Assembly (NCBI RefSeq): GCF_021728295.1
Contig: NZ_JAKJXE010000014.1
Coordinates: 62,001 to 126,000 of the forward strand
DNA: 64,000 bases
Source of the DNA: Pseudomonas petrae
GTDB taxonomy: Bacteria > Pseudomonadota > Gammaproteobacteria > Pseudomonadales > Pseudomonadaceae
Direction of reading: 5' to 3'
Every line of letters begins with the position of its first letter. Position 1 is the first letter of the stretch. Below are positions 27,010 through 35,186 of this stretch, piece by piece. The position numbers were made by a program, and so were the translations under genes. The notes under the pieces were generated by a model. The model saw nothing but the letters and a program-made list of their open reading frames with translations. It was not told where the DNA came from and ran no database searches.

Positions 27010-28170
27010 ATGAAAACACTCCCTTGTTATTTCGATTACGCCGCCACCACGCCGGTTGATGACCGCGTCATCCAGGCCATGGTCACCTGCCTGGGCCGCG
27101 AAGGCACCTTTGGCAACCCGGCGTCCACCTCCCACGCATACGGCAATCAAGCCCGCCAGGCCGTTGAATTGGCGCGCCGTCAAGTTGCGGAACTGGTGGG
27201 CAGCAGTGCCGACGCTCTGGTCTGGACCTCAGGTGCGACCGAATCCAACAACCTGGCGATCAAGGGCATCGCGCTCAACGCCAACAACGGCGCACGCCGC
27301 CACCTCATCACCAGCACCATCGAACACAAAGCCGTCATCGACACCGTGCGCCAGCTTGAGCAGGCCGGGTGCCCGGTGACCTGGCTCGAACCCGACAGCC
27401 GCGGTCTGATTCACCCCGACGCCGTGCGCCAGGCACTGCGCGACGACACCCTGCTGGTGTCGCTAATGCTGGTGAATAACGAGCTGGGCACCGTCACCGA
27501 TATCGCGGCCATCGGCCAAATCGTCCGTGAACACGGCGCCCTGTTCCACGTCGACGCCGCCCAAGGCGCTGGCAAACTGGCGATCGACTTGAGCGCATTG
27601 CCGGTGGACCTGATGTCCTTCTCTGCACACAAGACCTATGGCCCGAAAGGCATTGGCGCCCTCTATGTTGGCGAGCGCGCCAGACCGTTGCTCGAAGCGC
27701 AAATGCACGGCGGCGGCCACGAACAGGGTTACCGCTCCGGCACCCTCGCCACCCATCAGATCGTCGGCATGGGCGCGGCTTATGCACTGGCCAGCGCTGA
27801 AATGGACGAGGAAGTTGCGCGCATCAGTGCCTTGTCGGCGCAACTGCGTGACGGCCTGCTCAGCCTGAACGGCGTGAGCCTTAACGGCGATCCCCATCAA
27901 CGCGTTCCCCATACGCTCAACGTCTGTATCGACAGCCCGGGGTTTAACGTTGCCAGCCTTGCCAGTGAATTGGCCGTTTCGTCTACCTCGGCGTGTAATT
28001 CTGCAAGCAGCAGCGTTTCCCACGTGTTGCTGGCGCTGGGATTGAGTGAGGGTCAGGCGGGCAGCAGCTTGAGGCTGAGCTTGGGGCGGTATACCGAGGT
28101 GGGCGATGTGGAGAAGGCGATTGCGGTGATTGCCGGGAAGTTGAAGGCGCCGGCTACGACGTTTTGGTGA
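27010..28170 (+). CDS. Cysteine desulfurase-like PLP enzyme (NifS/IscS class)
   Basis: The protein (386 residues) is a class V aminotransferase-fold enzyme. The Schiff-base Lys208 lies in 'SAHKTYGPKGIGALYVG', with the His before it as usual, and the catalytic Cys329 in 'SSTSACNSASS' matches the active loop of IscS-type enzymes. It should release sulfur from cysteine as a protein persulfide. No iscU, iscR or sufE lies nearby, so it is not the housekeeping isc gene; a dedicated thiolation or amino acid role under the adjacent Lrp regulator is possible. The region 26804-27009 between them holds the divergent promoters. Confidence 0.87.
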   Translation: MKTLPCYFDYAATTPVDDRVIQAMVTCLGREGTFGNPASTSHAYGNQARQAVELARRQVAELVGSSADALVWTSGATESNNLAIKGIALNANNGARRHLITSTIEHKAVIDTVRQLEQAGCPVTWLEPDSRGLIHPDAVRQALRDDTLLVSLMLVNNELGTVTDIAAIGQIVREHGALFHVDAAQGAGKLAIDLSALPVDLMSFSAHKTYGPKGIGALYVGERARPLLEAQMHGGGHEQGYRSGTLATHQIVGMGAAYALASAEMDEEVARISALSAQLRDGLLSLNGVSLNGDPHQRVPHTLNVCIDSPGFNVASLASELAVSSTSACNSASSSVSHVLLALGLSEGQAGSSLRLSLGRYTEVGDVEKAIAVIAGKLKAPATTFW

Positions 28171-28213
28171 GGAAACTGGATCAGAAGCGAAATTGATTCT
28201 TCATGGATCGTAA

Positions 28214-28309
28214 GGGGACTGATTTATTTACAGCGCTTCACCGTAAATTAATCTGTCCCCGATAGCGGAAGGGGTTAAAGGGTCAAAAGGTCTCTGTCCC
28301 CTTTAACCC
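28214..28309. repeat. Two inverted repeats containing TGTCCCC motifs at the edge of the Rhs locus
   Basis: The first pairs 'ggggactgatttattta' (28214-28230) with 'taaattaatctgtcccc' (28244-28260) with two mismatches. The second pairs 'gggttaaaggg' (28272-28282) with 'ccctttaaccc' (28299-28309) perfectly. The core 'gtcccctttaa' recurs at 29133 and, one base shorter, at 29166, so it brackets the orphan toxin module. Confidence 0.7.
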
Positions 28310-28388
28310 GGGTTTTCAGGAGTGGAGTTAGCAGCCTCCCAACGGTCCGTCCCCTCCCGACGCGTGAGTTGAGGGCGACGAGCCCAGC

Positions 28389-28802
28389 TTAACCTTGAGC
28401 TGAGCCACTATTAAGGCTTAATCTTTTTTTCGCTGCCTCTGCACCAATAGGGTCTTTATCCGTCGATAGCTGCAATAAGATATCTTCTGGCGCTTTGGGG
28501 TTACACGCGATTCTGTGCCTGACGCTGATATTCTCGTCACACGCCAGCCGTTCAACAATTGTGCGATTTATCCTTCTCTTCATGGCCACATTCCAACGAA
28601 CATTCATGTCATCACTTAGAGAAAGTCGCTCTAACACCTCCACCGATATCGTGTGATTAAAGACAACATCACGAGACAGCTCAGGGTATTTTGATAATAT
28701 ATCGAACCATACTTCATTAGAGGCCGAATCAAGCGCTCTGCTGTTGTCTTCATCGTTCTTGCTCTCAATGTATCGCTTGAACTCTTCAGCGCTTGCAATC
28801 AT
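28389..28802 (-). CDS. LRV/HEAT-like repeat protein, probable immunity protein of the orphan Rhs tip
   Basis: The protein (137 residues) consists of repeated short helices: 'VWFDILSKYPELSRDVVFNH', 'SVEVLERLSLSDDMNVRWNV', 'IVERLACDENISVRHRIACN' and 'EDILLQLSTDKD' each follow the leucine-rich-variant pattern of about 24 residues. Its ATG overlaps the stop of the upstream toxin-tip frame (ATGA), and GGGGTGG precedes it. LRV-like proteins are common immunity partners of Rhs and CDI toxins. Base composition is AT-richer than the flanking housekeeping genes, which suggests transfer. Toxin neutralisation is inferred from position. Confidence 0.7.
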   Translation of the reverse strand: MIASAEEFKRYIESKNDEDNSRALDSASNEVWFDILSKYPELSRDVVFNHTISVEVLERLSLSDDMNVRWNVAMKRRINRTIVERLACDENISVRHRIACNPKAPEDILLQLSTDKDPIGAEAAKKRLSLNSGSAQG

Positions 28803-29113
28803 GATCCACCCCCTCTCGCATCCCGACACCTCATACGTTTCATCGGCATGACTTTACCCGTTTTTCCTTTGTGCTTATTCATGGAGTCTCCATAAATATT
28901 TGCATCTTGGACATGAATTAAATAATTACTCTCTTGCTCCATGAGTTTCCATGCTGTTCCACCTTGACCTTGAGTGCCAGCTGACCACCATAGCTCTGAC
29001 CCTGGCTCACGATAATATCTAACTACTGTGCCATTAAGCTTTGCTTCGCAAACGCGATCAAACCGATCGATTTCCCATTTCTTTCTGCACGTACACTTCG
29101 CATTATGGTTAGG
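28799..29113 (-). pseudogene. Orphan Rhs C-terminal toxin tip (no start, no core)
   Basis: An open frame of 104 codons follows an in-frame stop at 29114-29116 and has no plausible start codon. It reads 'HNAKCTCRKKWEIDRFDRVC' near its start, 'VVRYYREPGSELWWSAGTQG', then 'GGTAWKLMEQE' and finally 'YGDSMNKHKGKTGKVMPM'. The 'C-x-C-x-x-x-W/E-I-D-R-F' opening and the 'KHKGKTGK' ending resemble C-terminal domains I recall from other Rhs and CDI toxins, but I cannot name the family with certainty. The stop overlaps the LRV-protein start. It looks like a displaced former tip of the upstream rhs gene kept as a donor cassette. Confidence 0.75.
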
Positions 29114-29184
29114 TTAGCGAGTTGAAGGAGTCCGTCCCCTTTAACTCCTCTTCAGCATAAGGGGCTGTCCCTTTAAGCCATTGG

Positions 29185-29445
29185 CTAGCCTTTTGTAGGT
29201 TCAACAATTTCACGGTTCAGGGCGATGAAATCTACATGAGTTTCATGGGAAAAATTTTCAACTAGGTCTTGGAGGTGGAGGTGCTCCAAGCCGAACTGTG
29301 CCATTTCGTCCGCCGCATTGATTAGAAAATTCCCTAAAGCTCTCATGGTTTCGGAATCCGCGATAATTGATATCTCATCAAGTTGAATATTTTTATTACT
29401 GCCAATGGCCGTGCCATGTACGGTAAAAGCCGTAAGATTTTTCAT
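29185..29445 (-). CDS. Immunity protein to the Rhs toxin, Imm32-like
   Basis: The protein (86 residues) starts within the rhs stop (ATGA overlap), the standard arrangement for an Rhs immunity gene. 'TVHGTAIGSNKNIQLDEISI' followed by 'ETMRALGNFLINAADEM' resembles the Imm32 family from memory. It should bind and neutralise the C-terminal tip encoded immediately upstream, protecting the producer and its kin in the cytoplasm. The family name is less certain than the role. Confidence 0.75.
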   Translation of the reverse strand: MKNLTAFTVHGTAIGSNKNIQLDEISIIADSETMRALGNFLINAADEMAQFGLEHLHLQDLVENFSHETHVDFIALNREIVEPTKG

Positions 29446-32400
29446 AGGTTGAATCCCTGCGATCGAAGGTAATCTTTCTCTTTACGCGTCAAATCATCCA
29501 CATCACCACGTGAGCCGTGACTCTGTGAGCCGTCTCGGTTTACAACAATCTCTTTCTTTCTGGACTTGCATTGGCAGTGAGCATGAACCTGCTGATTAGT
29601 GTTTTCCACATGGGGCGGGTCGAGTCGTATTCGGCCTGTACCTACCGGTTCCCAACGCCCCGAGCTCGCCAAGCCCGTTGGATCAATCCACGATATCGGG
29701 TTCGGCGCATAAACATGGAGGTTCAATCCGCCCGCGTAGCTGATCGGATCCTTACTGATGAACCGCCCAACTCTAGGATCATAGTACCGATGCCGGTTGT
29801 AGTGCAGGCCGGTTTCGTGATCGTGGTGCTGCCCCTGGAATCGGATCGGGTTGGTCAGGCCGACTTGCTGTGCGAATTCAGAACGGTGTTCGTGCGCTTC
29901 GCCCCACGCTTTGTATTGCGCGCTCCAGGCGGTGTTGCCGTTTTGGTCAGTGATTTCCTGAGGGGTGCCGAGGTGGTCGCATTGGTACCAGGCCAGCGCG
30001 TCAATCGGTAGCGCGACGGGTTTGTAGGTCCAGAGCGGGTCTTCTTTGAAGTTGTGGCGACCGGTGTAAGTTGGTTGGCTTACGAGGCGGATGGTTTCGT
30101 GGCGGATGGCTTGGGCCACCGGGACGAAAGTGCCGGGTTCGTGGATGTAGTGGACGGTTCGGCCGAGGGCGCCGGCGTAGGGCGGCGGGCTGCTTTCCCA
30201 CGCGAGGTTGTCGCCGTCCCAGCCGTATAGAGTGAAGCCGCAGCCGAGTTCCCGTTCCTTGCGGGCGTGTTCGTTTTCGTTCCAGCCGGTGCCGGCTTCG
30301 GAACGCGGGCGGTAGTGGGCTTTGGAGAGTTTGTAGAGGCGCCGTCCGAGCGGGTCGTAGCCGAAGTCGACGGTGAGGCGCGGATCGCAGAAGTGCACCA
30401 GACGATCGAAGAGGTCCCAGTGCAGTTCGCTGCGCAGGCCGTTGGTCCAGCGCTCCGTCTGGTTGCCGCGTTCGTCGTATTCGTAGTGGTTACCGGCGTA
30501 GTCGCGCAGCAGGTTGTCGATCAGTTTGTGGCGGACAGGCTCCGGATCTAAAGGGCGGCGAACTGGAGCGGCGCTGTGGTTGAGCAGGTTACTCGCGGGA
30601 TCGAAGGCGAAGGTTTCGGTGCCGAGGCGGCTTGTTGCGGCGAGCAGGCGGCTGACCGGGTCGTAGCGGTACGAGAGCGGACCGCGACGGCTGTCATTGA
30701 TGTCGGTGAGTTGGCCGGCGGCGTCGTAGGTGTAGGCCCGTTTGATAAGTGTGGTTTTGTCGTCGTTGCGTCCTATCAGTTGCTCGTTCAGGCGTCCCGC
30801 GGGGTCCCAGCTTTGGGTCTGCAGCAAGCTGTTGCCTTGATGGCGGGCGACTTCGCGGTGGAGATCATCGCGCTCGTAGCTGAGCAGTTCGTGCTCGTCG
30901 AGCTTCAGACCGAGCAGATGGCCGCTGCCGTAGGTCAGCCAGCTCACGCGGTGTCCATCCGGGCGAATGGTCGCAACTCGGTTATTGAGGGCGTCGTATT
31001 CGTGCTGCCAGACCGCAACCAGTGGTTTATCCAGGTTCGAGTAATGCTGATGCTCGCGTATCAGGTTGCCTGCCGGATCGTGAAACCATTGCAGGCGGCT
31101 GGCGGCGTTAATCGCCATGACCAGATTTCCGTTGCCGTCGTAGGCAAAGGTTTCGCTCTGGGACTTTTCGCCAAGAGTGGCCCGGCGTTCGGTCAGGCGG
31201 CCCATGGGGTCGAATGTCAAAGCAATGGAGCGCTGGCCGTTGATGGTCTCGGCGAGGCGGCCGGTTTCGGGATCGTACTGATAGCGAGTCGAGCGTCCGT
31301 CGAAGCCGCGCTCTTCCAGCAGCCTGCCGACCGGATCGTAGTGAAAGTGGGCGCGGCGTTCGTTTTCGTTTTCCAGCGCTACGAGGCGGCCAAGCTTGTC
31401 CCAGCGGTAACGCAATGTTTGCTCGGCAGCGTCGACGCGTTCAGCGATAAAACCGGCGGCGCTATAACGCCAGGTGGTGCAGCGTTCCAGGCCATCGGAG
31501 TGGGCCAGCAAACGACCTTCTGCATCGCGGCTGAAGCGTTCTTCGGTTTTGTCCGGATGCTTGATCAGGACCAACTGGCCCGCTTTGTACTCGTACGTCG
31601 TGCTGTGGCCAGCCGGATCGGTGAAGCGAACCATTTGGCCCCGCTCGTCGTACTCCCAAGCGCTGACCTTCCCGGAGCAGTCGGTGTACCTAACGAGTTG
31701 TCCGGCGTCGTTGTAGGCCAGCTCCTTCGTATTGCCGTTGGCGTCCTTGATCGCTGTAGGAAGGCCGAACGCGTTGTAGGCGTATTCGGTGATGTTCTCT
31801 AGCGGATCGGTCGCTTCAACCAGATTTCCACGATGGTCGTAATCCCGTTTCCACAGCCCGCCTTCGCCATCACTGATCTTGATCAGATGACTCTTATCGT
31901 CGTACGCGTAATTCATCACGCTGTGATCGGCGCGGGTGTGCTCGGTGAGGTTGCTTAGCTTGTCGTAGCGATACCGATCGGTACTGCCATCGGTGTGCAC
32001 ATGGCGAATGATATTTTTCGCCTGATCACGAAAGAACCACTCGGAACGGCCATCGGCATGACAAATGCGATAGGTGTAACCCAGGCTGTCGTAGTAGTGC
32101 CGGGTTTCGTGGCCCAAACCGTCAGTGACGTAGGTGAGGCGGATGGTTTCATCCCACGACAGCCGGGTGTCGAAACTGCCGTCGTCGGCCCACTCACGCA
32201 CGGCTTTCGCGCCGGGACCGGAGCCCTGCCATTGCAGGTTCAGCCCACGATTAGTGCGGTCGGTGTACCGAGTGATGAGATGGTTTTGATACTGATAACG
32301 CCACGCAGCGCCGTTCTCGTCCTGAGCCAGATCAAGGTCGCCAGAATCATCGTACTGATACGCGCACAGTTGGCGTTTAACGTCGCCATCACGAATTTCC

Positions 32401-34004
32401 CAAAGGCCCGTCAACCGGCCATGATCGTCGATCAAAGTGCCAAGGCGCAGATGGACTTTGTCTGCATGCTTTTCCGAGTACGTCACCAACTCGGAGAGCA
32501 CCGAATGCCCGTCATGCCGATGCTCATAATGCAGCATCACCCCGGCGCCGTTGGGCAGCACCTTGTTAATCAGAACAAAGCGCTTGCCCCGCCGAACATA
32601 GGTTTCCCTATGCTCAAGCCCCCGCATTAGCAACAGCCGATCCTTGCTGAGGCGAATAACGGTCAGATTTTCGATGGCATTGAAATGGAACAGCTTAACC
32701 TTGGGCAGAGGGAATTCGTGGGAGCGGCCATCGGCGTCGTGGAAGACCAAACCATCGCCGACGAGATCAAACCGCGTGGTAAAGGGCGTGATCCAGCGTG
32801 CGCCGATGACGTCCTGATCGTAGGCATCCAGACTCGAACAGTAAGTCCGCGTCCACTCAATCGGAAAAGGCCCCGGCAGGCTGAAGTCGGTATGACTAAC
32901 CGACTCCGAGCCCATCGCAAAGCTGATGCTCTTGATCGTCGCCGCACAGGCGCAATTCTTCAGCTCGTTAGGCCGCCCCTTGGCAGGCGTCTCCTGCTGA
33001 ACCTTCTCAAGTTTCCCTTCGCCGGCCCTGCGCTTGGCCTGATTAACAACCCCCGGCTTGATGTTGAAAGACTGCCCCTGCCCATTGCGCGACCGCCAAC
33101 TGGCAACGGCACCACCCAGCGTCAGCAGCAGCGAACCAATGGAATTCTGAACCCCGGGGTCCGCCAGACCAGTAATCCTGGTGCGAAGCTCTGGCCCCAT
33201 GGCGCGCAACAATTTGACCTGGCTGACCACCTCCGCCTTAACCGCGTCAGGCACCAAATGCTCGACGGCGCCGTTAACCGCACCCTTACCCGCAGCGACG
33301 CAAACATCCGCAGCCGCCGCAAAAATGTTGCCAATCGCGGCTTTGGGGTCATAGGCCCACTGATCCCCAGCGGCCTGAACGCGCTGTTGGGCCTCAAGCA
33401 AATCAGCACTGGCGTTCAGCTCAGGGTTAACCAACTTCTCAAGACCAGCAGCGATCTCAAGGAGCATGCCTTCCCCAAGTTTCCCGGCATCCTCAAGAAT
33501 CCCCGGAAGCTTCGCCTGCGCCTGGGTCACAAAGTCATCAAGCGTCCCTACGATGTCGGCATTGAGATGCCCGATCAGAATCTCGATCAGCGCATCGCCC
33601 AACACCGTCTTGCCGGTCCGACGCATCTCCTGGCGCACCAGAAACAGCATTGGACGCAGGCTCATACGCGCTGCTGCCATGGTGGGCGGGAATGGCATCA
33701 TCCCGATCAGATTGATGCCGAGGCTGACCCAATCCAGAAGATCACGCTCCGGACTCTTCGAGAGCGTGGCGATGTCATTCAGCGCATCAACCAGCGCCAT
33801 GATGTTGCCCACTACCGGCAGAACCCCGGCAGCGCTTTTGATCCGGTCGAGCGTAACGACCCCGCCGCTGATCTCCCGCAGCCAGGCGTCAACGTTGGCC
33901 GCACCGACGCCAATGTCCTCAAGCTGGATCAGATCAAGCGGAGCGATCGCCACCTGAGGCTCGTTTTTTGCGTCGCTGCCGGACGTAACTGCGGGGTGTG
34001 CCAA
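29442..34004 (-). CDS. rhs: Rhs polymorphic toxin
   Basis: The protein has 1520 residues. Residues 1-340 are mostly helical and lack a PAAR motif or signal peptide. A DUF6531-type entry segment ('FSLPGPFPIEWTRTYCSSLD', near 370) opens the Rhs shell of YD repeats, for example 'YDHRGNLVEATDPLENITEY'. The shell closes with 'HRYYDPRVGRFISKDPISYA' and the self-cleavage region 'PNPISWIDPTGLA' ending at residue 1446. The remaining 74 residues are the toxin tip, with 'HVENTNQQVHAHCQCKSRKK' and 'GSQSHGSRGDVDDLTRKEKD'; its activity is unknown, though it resembles tips annotated as polymorphic toxin type 24. No vgrG, EagR chaperone or T6SS gene lies within the window, so it is an orphan effector locus. 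Delivery by T6SS is inferred. Confidence 0.92.
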   Translation of the reverse strand: MAHPAVTSGSDAKNEPQVAIAPLDLIQLEDIGVGAANVDAWLREISGGVVTLDRIKSAAGVLPVVGNIMALVDALNDIATLSKSPERDLLDWVSLGINLIGMMPFPPTMAAARMSLRPMLFLVRQEMRRTGKTVLGDALIEILIGHLNADIVGTLDDFVTQAQAKLPGILEDAGKLGEGMLLEIAAGLEKLVNPELNASADLLEAQQRVQAAGDQWAYDPKAAIGNIFAAAADVCVAAGKGAVNGAVEHLVPDAVKAEVVSQVKLLRAMGPELRTRITGLADPGVQNSIGSLLLTLGGAVASWRSRNGQGQSFNIKPGVVNQAKRRAGEGKLEKVQQETPAKGRPNELKNCACAATIKSISFAMGSESVSHTDFSLPGPFPIEWTRTYCSSLDAYDQDVIGARWITPFTTRFDLVGDGLVFHDADGRSHEFPLPKVKLFHFNAIENLTVIRLSKDRLLLMRGLEHRETYVRRGKRFVLINKVLPNGAGVMLHYEHRHDGHSVLSELVTYSEKHADKVHLRLGTLIDDHGRLTGLWEIRDGDVKRQLCAYQYDDSGDLDLAQDENGAAWRYQYQNHLITRYTDRTNRGLNLQWQGSGPGAKAVREWADDGSFDTRLSWDETIRLTYVTDGLGHETRHYYDSLGYTYRICHADGRSEWFFRDQAKNIIRHVHTDGSTDRYRYDKLSNLTEHTRADHSVMNYAYDDKSHLIKISDGEGGLWKRDYDHRGNLVEATDPLENITEYAYNAFGLPTAIKDANGNTKELAYNDAGQLVRYTDCSGKVSAWEYDERGQMVRFTDPAGHSTTYEYKAGQLVLIKHPDKTEERFSRDAEGRLLAHSDGLERCTTWRYSAAGFIAERVDAAEQTLRYRWDKLGRLVALENENERRAHFHYDPVGRLLEERGFDGRSTRYQYDPETGRLAETINGQRSIALTFDPMGRLTERRATLGEKSQSETFAYDGNGNLVMAINAASRLQWFHDPAGNLIREHQHYSNLDKPLVAVWQHEYDALNNRVATIRPDGHRVSWLTYGSGHLLGLKLDEHELLSYERDDLHREVARHQGNSLLQTQSWDPAGRLNEQLIGRNDDKTTLIKRAYTYDAAGQLTDINDSRRGPLSYRYDPVSRLLAATSRLGTETFAFDPASNLLNHSAAPVRRPLDPEPVRHKLIDNLLRDYAGNHYEYDERGNQTERWTNGLRSELHWDLFDRLVHFCDPRLTVDFGYDPLGRRLYKLSKAHYRPRSEAGTGWNENEHARKERELGCGFTLYGWDGDNLAWESSPPPYAGALGRTVHYIHEPGTFVPVAQAIRHETIRLVSQPTYTGRHNFKEDPLWTYKPVALPIDALAWYQCDHLGTPQEITDQNGNTAWSAQYKAWGEAHEHRSEFAQQVGLTNPIRFQGQHHDHETGLHYNRHRYYDPRVGRFISKDPISYAGGLNLHVYAPNPISWIDPTGLASSGRWEPVGTGRIRLDPPHVENTNQQVHAHCQCKSRKKEIVVNRDGSQSHGSRGDVDDLTRKEKDYLRSQGFNL

Positions 34005-34171
34005 GGATGCTCTCCGTGCTCAAAAACCATCCGAGAAGGCGTGAATGCCAATCCGGGGGCCACGGAGATATCAAGGGCTATGCCAGCTATAAATTAGCCG
34101 AACAAAATCAATAGTTTAAGAGAAATAACGGTAGGTTTAAGCGAACACTAAACCCGGAAACAAAGAAGAAG

Positions 34172-34294
34172 TGCGCAAGAAGTTGCGCACCCCTGCGCAA
34201 CTTCTTGCGCACTCGTCTGCACGCCACAAACGACTTGGCCTCCAGCCCATCAATCACCCCATTTTCAACCAACGAGTGCGCAACTTCTTGCGCA
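34172..34294. promoter_or_regulatory. Three copies of an 18-bp palindrome between rhs and yggL
   Basis: 'TGCGCAAGAAGTTGCGCA' lies at 34172-34189 and its complement at 34194-34211 and 34277-34294. Each copy is itself a TGCGCAA-N4-TTGCGCA palindrome. The first two are placed head to head, forming a 40-base inverted repeat. They sit 168-290 bases before the rhs start and 162-284 before yggL. No other gene is present between 34005 and 34455. An operator cluster or a stable hairpin are both possible. Confidence 0.6.
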
Positions 34295-34455
34295 TCATGG
34301 CAATGCGTCATCCCAAGCCTCTCTGCGCCAGCCCGCCAGAGACATCCACCACTCGAGCACAGCCAGAAATGCGAAAAACCAAATCAGCATCAAGCAGGCG
34401 CCTTCAGGGCGAAGCTGATAGACTGCGCCCCGAAATTACTTAAGAGGAACGCTTC

Positions 34456-34800
34456 ATGGCCACTAACCGCTCCCGTCGTCTGCGCAAAAAACTCTGTGTC
34501 GACGAGTTCCAGGAATTGGGCTTCGAGCTGAAGCTGGGCTTCAAAGAGGACCTGGATGACGAGGCCATCGATGCTTTCCTCGACGCTTTCCTGACAGAGG
34601 CCATGGACGCTAACGGTCTGGACTACGTCGGCGGCGACGACTTCGGCCTGGTCTGCCTGGCGAACCGTGGTTCGGTCAGCGAAGAACAGCGCGCTGCCGT
34701 TGAAGCATGGCTCAAAGGCCGCAGCGAACTGACTGAAGTTGAAGTCAGCCCTCTGCAGGACGCCTGGTACCCGGAAACGCCGATCAACGCGGCTGTCTGA
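34456..34800 (+). CDS. yggL: YggL-family (DUF469) ribosome-associated protein
   Basis: The protein (114 residues) has the family's N terminus 'NRSRRLRKKLCVDEFQELGF' and the acidic centre 'DDEAIDAFLDAFLTEAMDAN'. YggL binds the 50S subunit in Pseudomonas and E. coli; its function there is still poorly defined. 'taagaggaacgcttc' precedes the ATG. A terminator follows, so it is monocistronic. Confidence 0.9.
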   Translation: MATNRSRRLRKKLCVDEFQELGFELKLGFKEDLDDEAIDAFLDAFLTEAMDANGLDYVGGDDFGLVCLANRGSVSEEQRAAVEAWLKGRSELTEVEVSPLQDAWYPETPINAAV

Positions 34801-34834
34801 TGAGCGGGCGGGTCTTCCCGCCGAGCTGATACCT

Positions 34835-34863
34835 AAAAAGCCATCCTCCGGGATGGCTTTTTT
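34835..34863 (+). terminator. Rho-independent terminator of yggL
   Basis: 'aaaaagccatcc-tccg-ggatggctttttt' forms a perfect stem with flanking A and T runs. Confidence 0.9.
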
Positions 34864-35186
34864 GTGTCCGGAATTCGAGGTTTTGGTGTGTTCACCGTAC
34901 AAAAATCGCAGCCGGACGTCACGAATGCTGCTGCGAAATGGCGGCCTGCAGCCGGCGTTACGCGAAAAAACCACGGTTTAACGTGACTTTGAATGGGCAA
35001 GCGCAAAAAATAGCGCCGTTTGACGGCAGTACCCCGGCGCAAGTCACCAAAGCTTGGGGCATAATGCCGCTTTACCGAAACGCCAGTGTCACGCCCTGCC
35101 ATCGGGCATTTTCTGGCGGTTCGTTCCCAGTGCGAGGGAATTCATCCCCTCTTCATCTCCGTTGTTTGCTGCAGTAGGGTTATTGA
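34864..35186. other. Gene-free stretch between yggL and dacB
   Basis: No coding frame with a ribosome-binding site, no RNA gene and no repeat are seen. It should contain the dacB promoter, which I cannot place with confidence. Confidence 0.5.

Noticed and set aside
30576..31802. 408-codon plus-strand frame opposite rhs
   Set aside because: It mirrors the YD-repeat coding sequence; the minus-strand Rhs protein is well supported.
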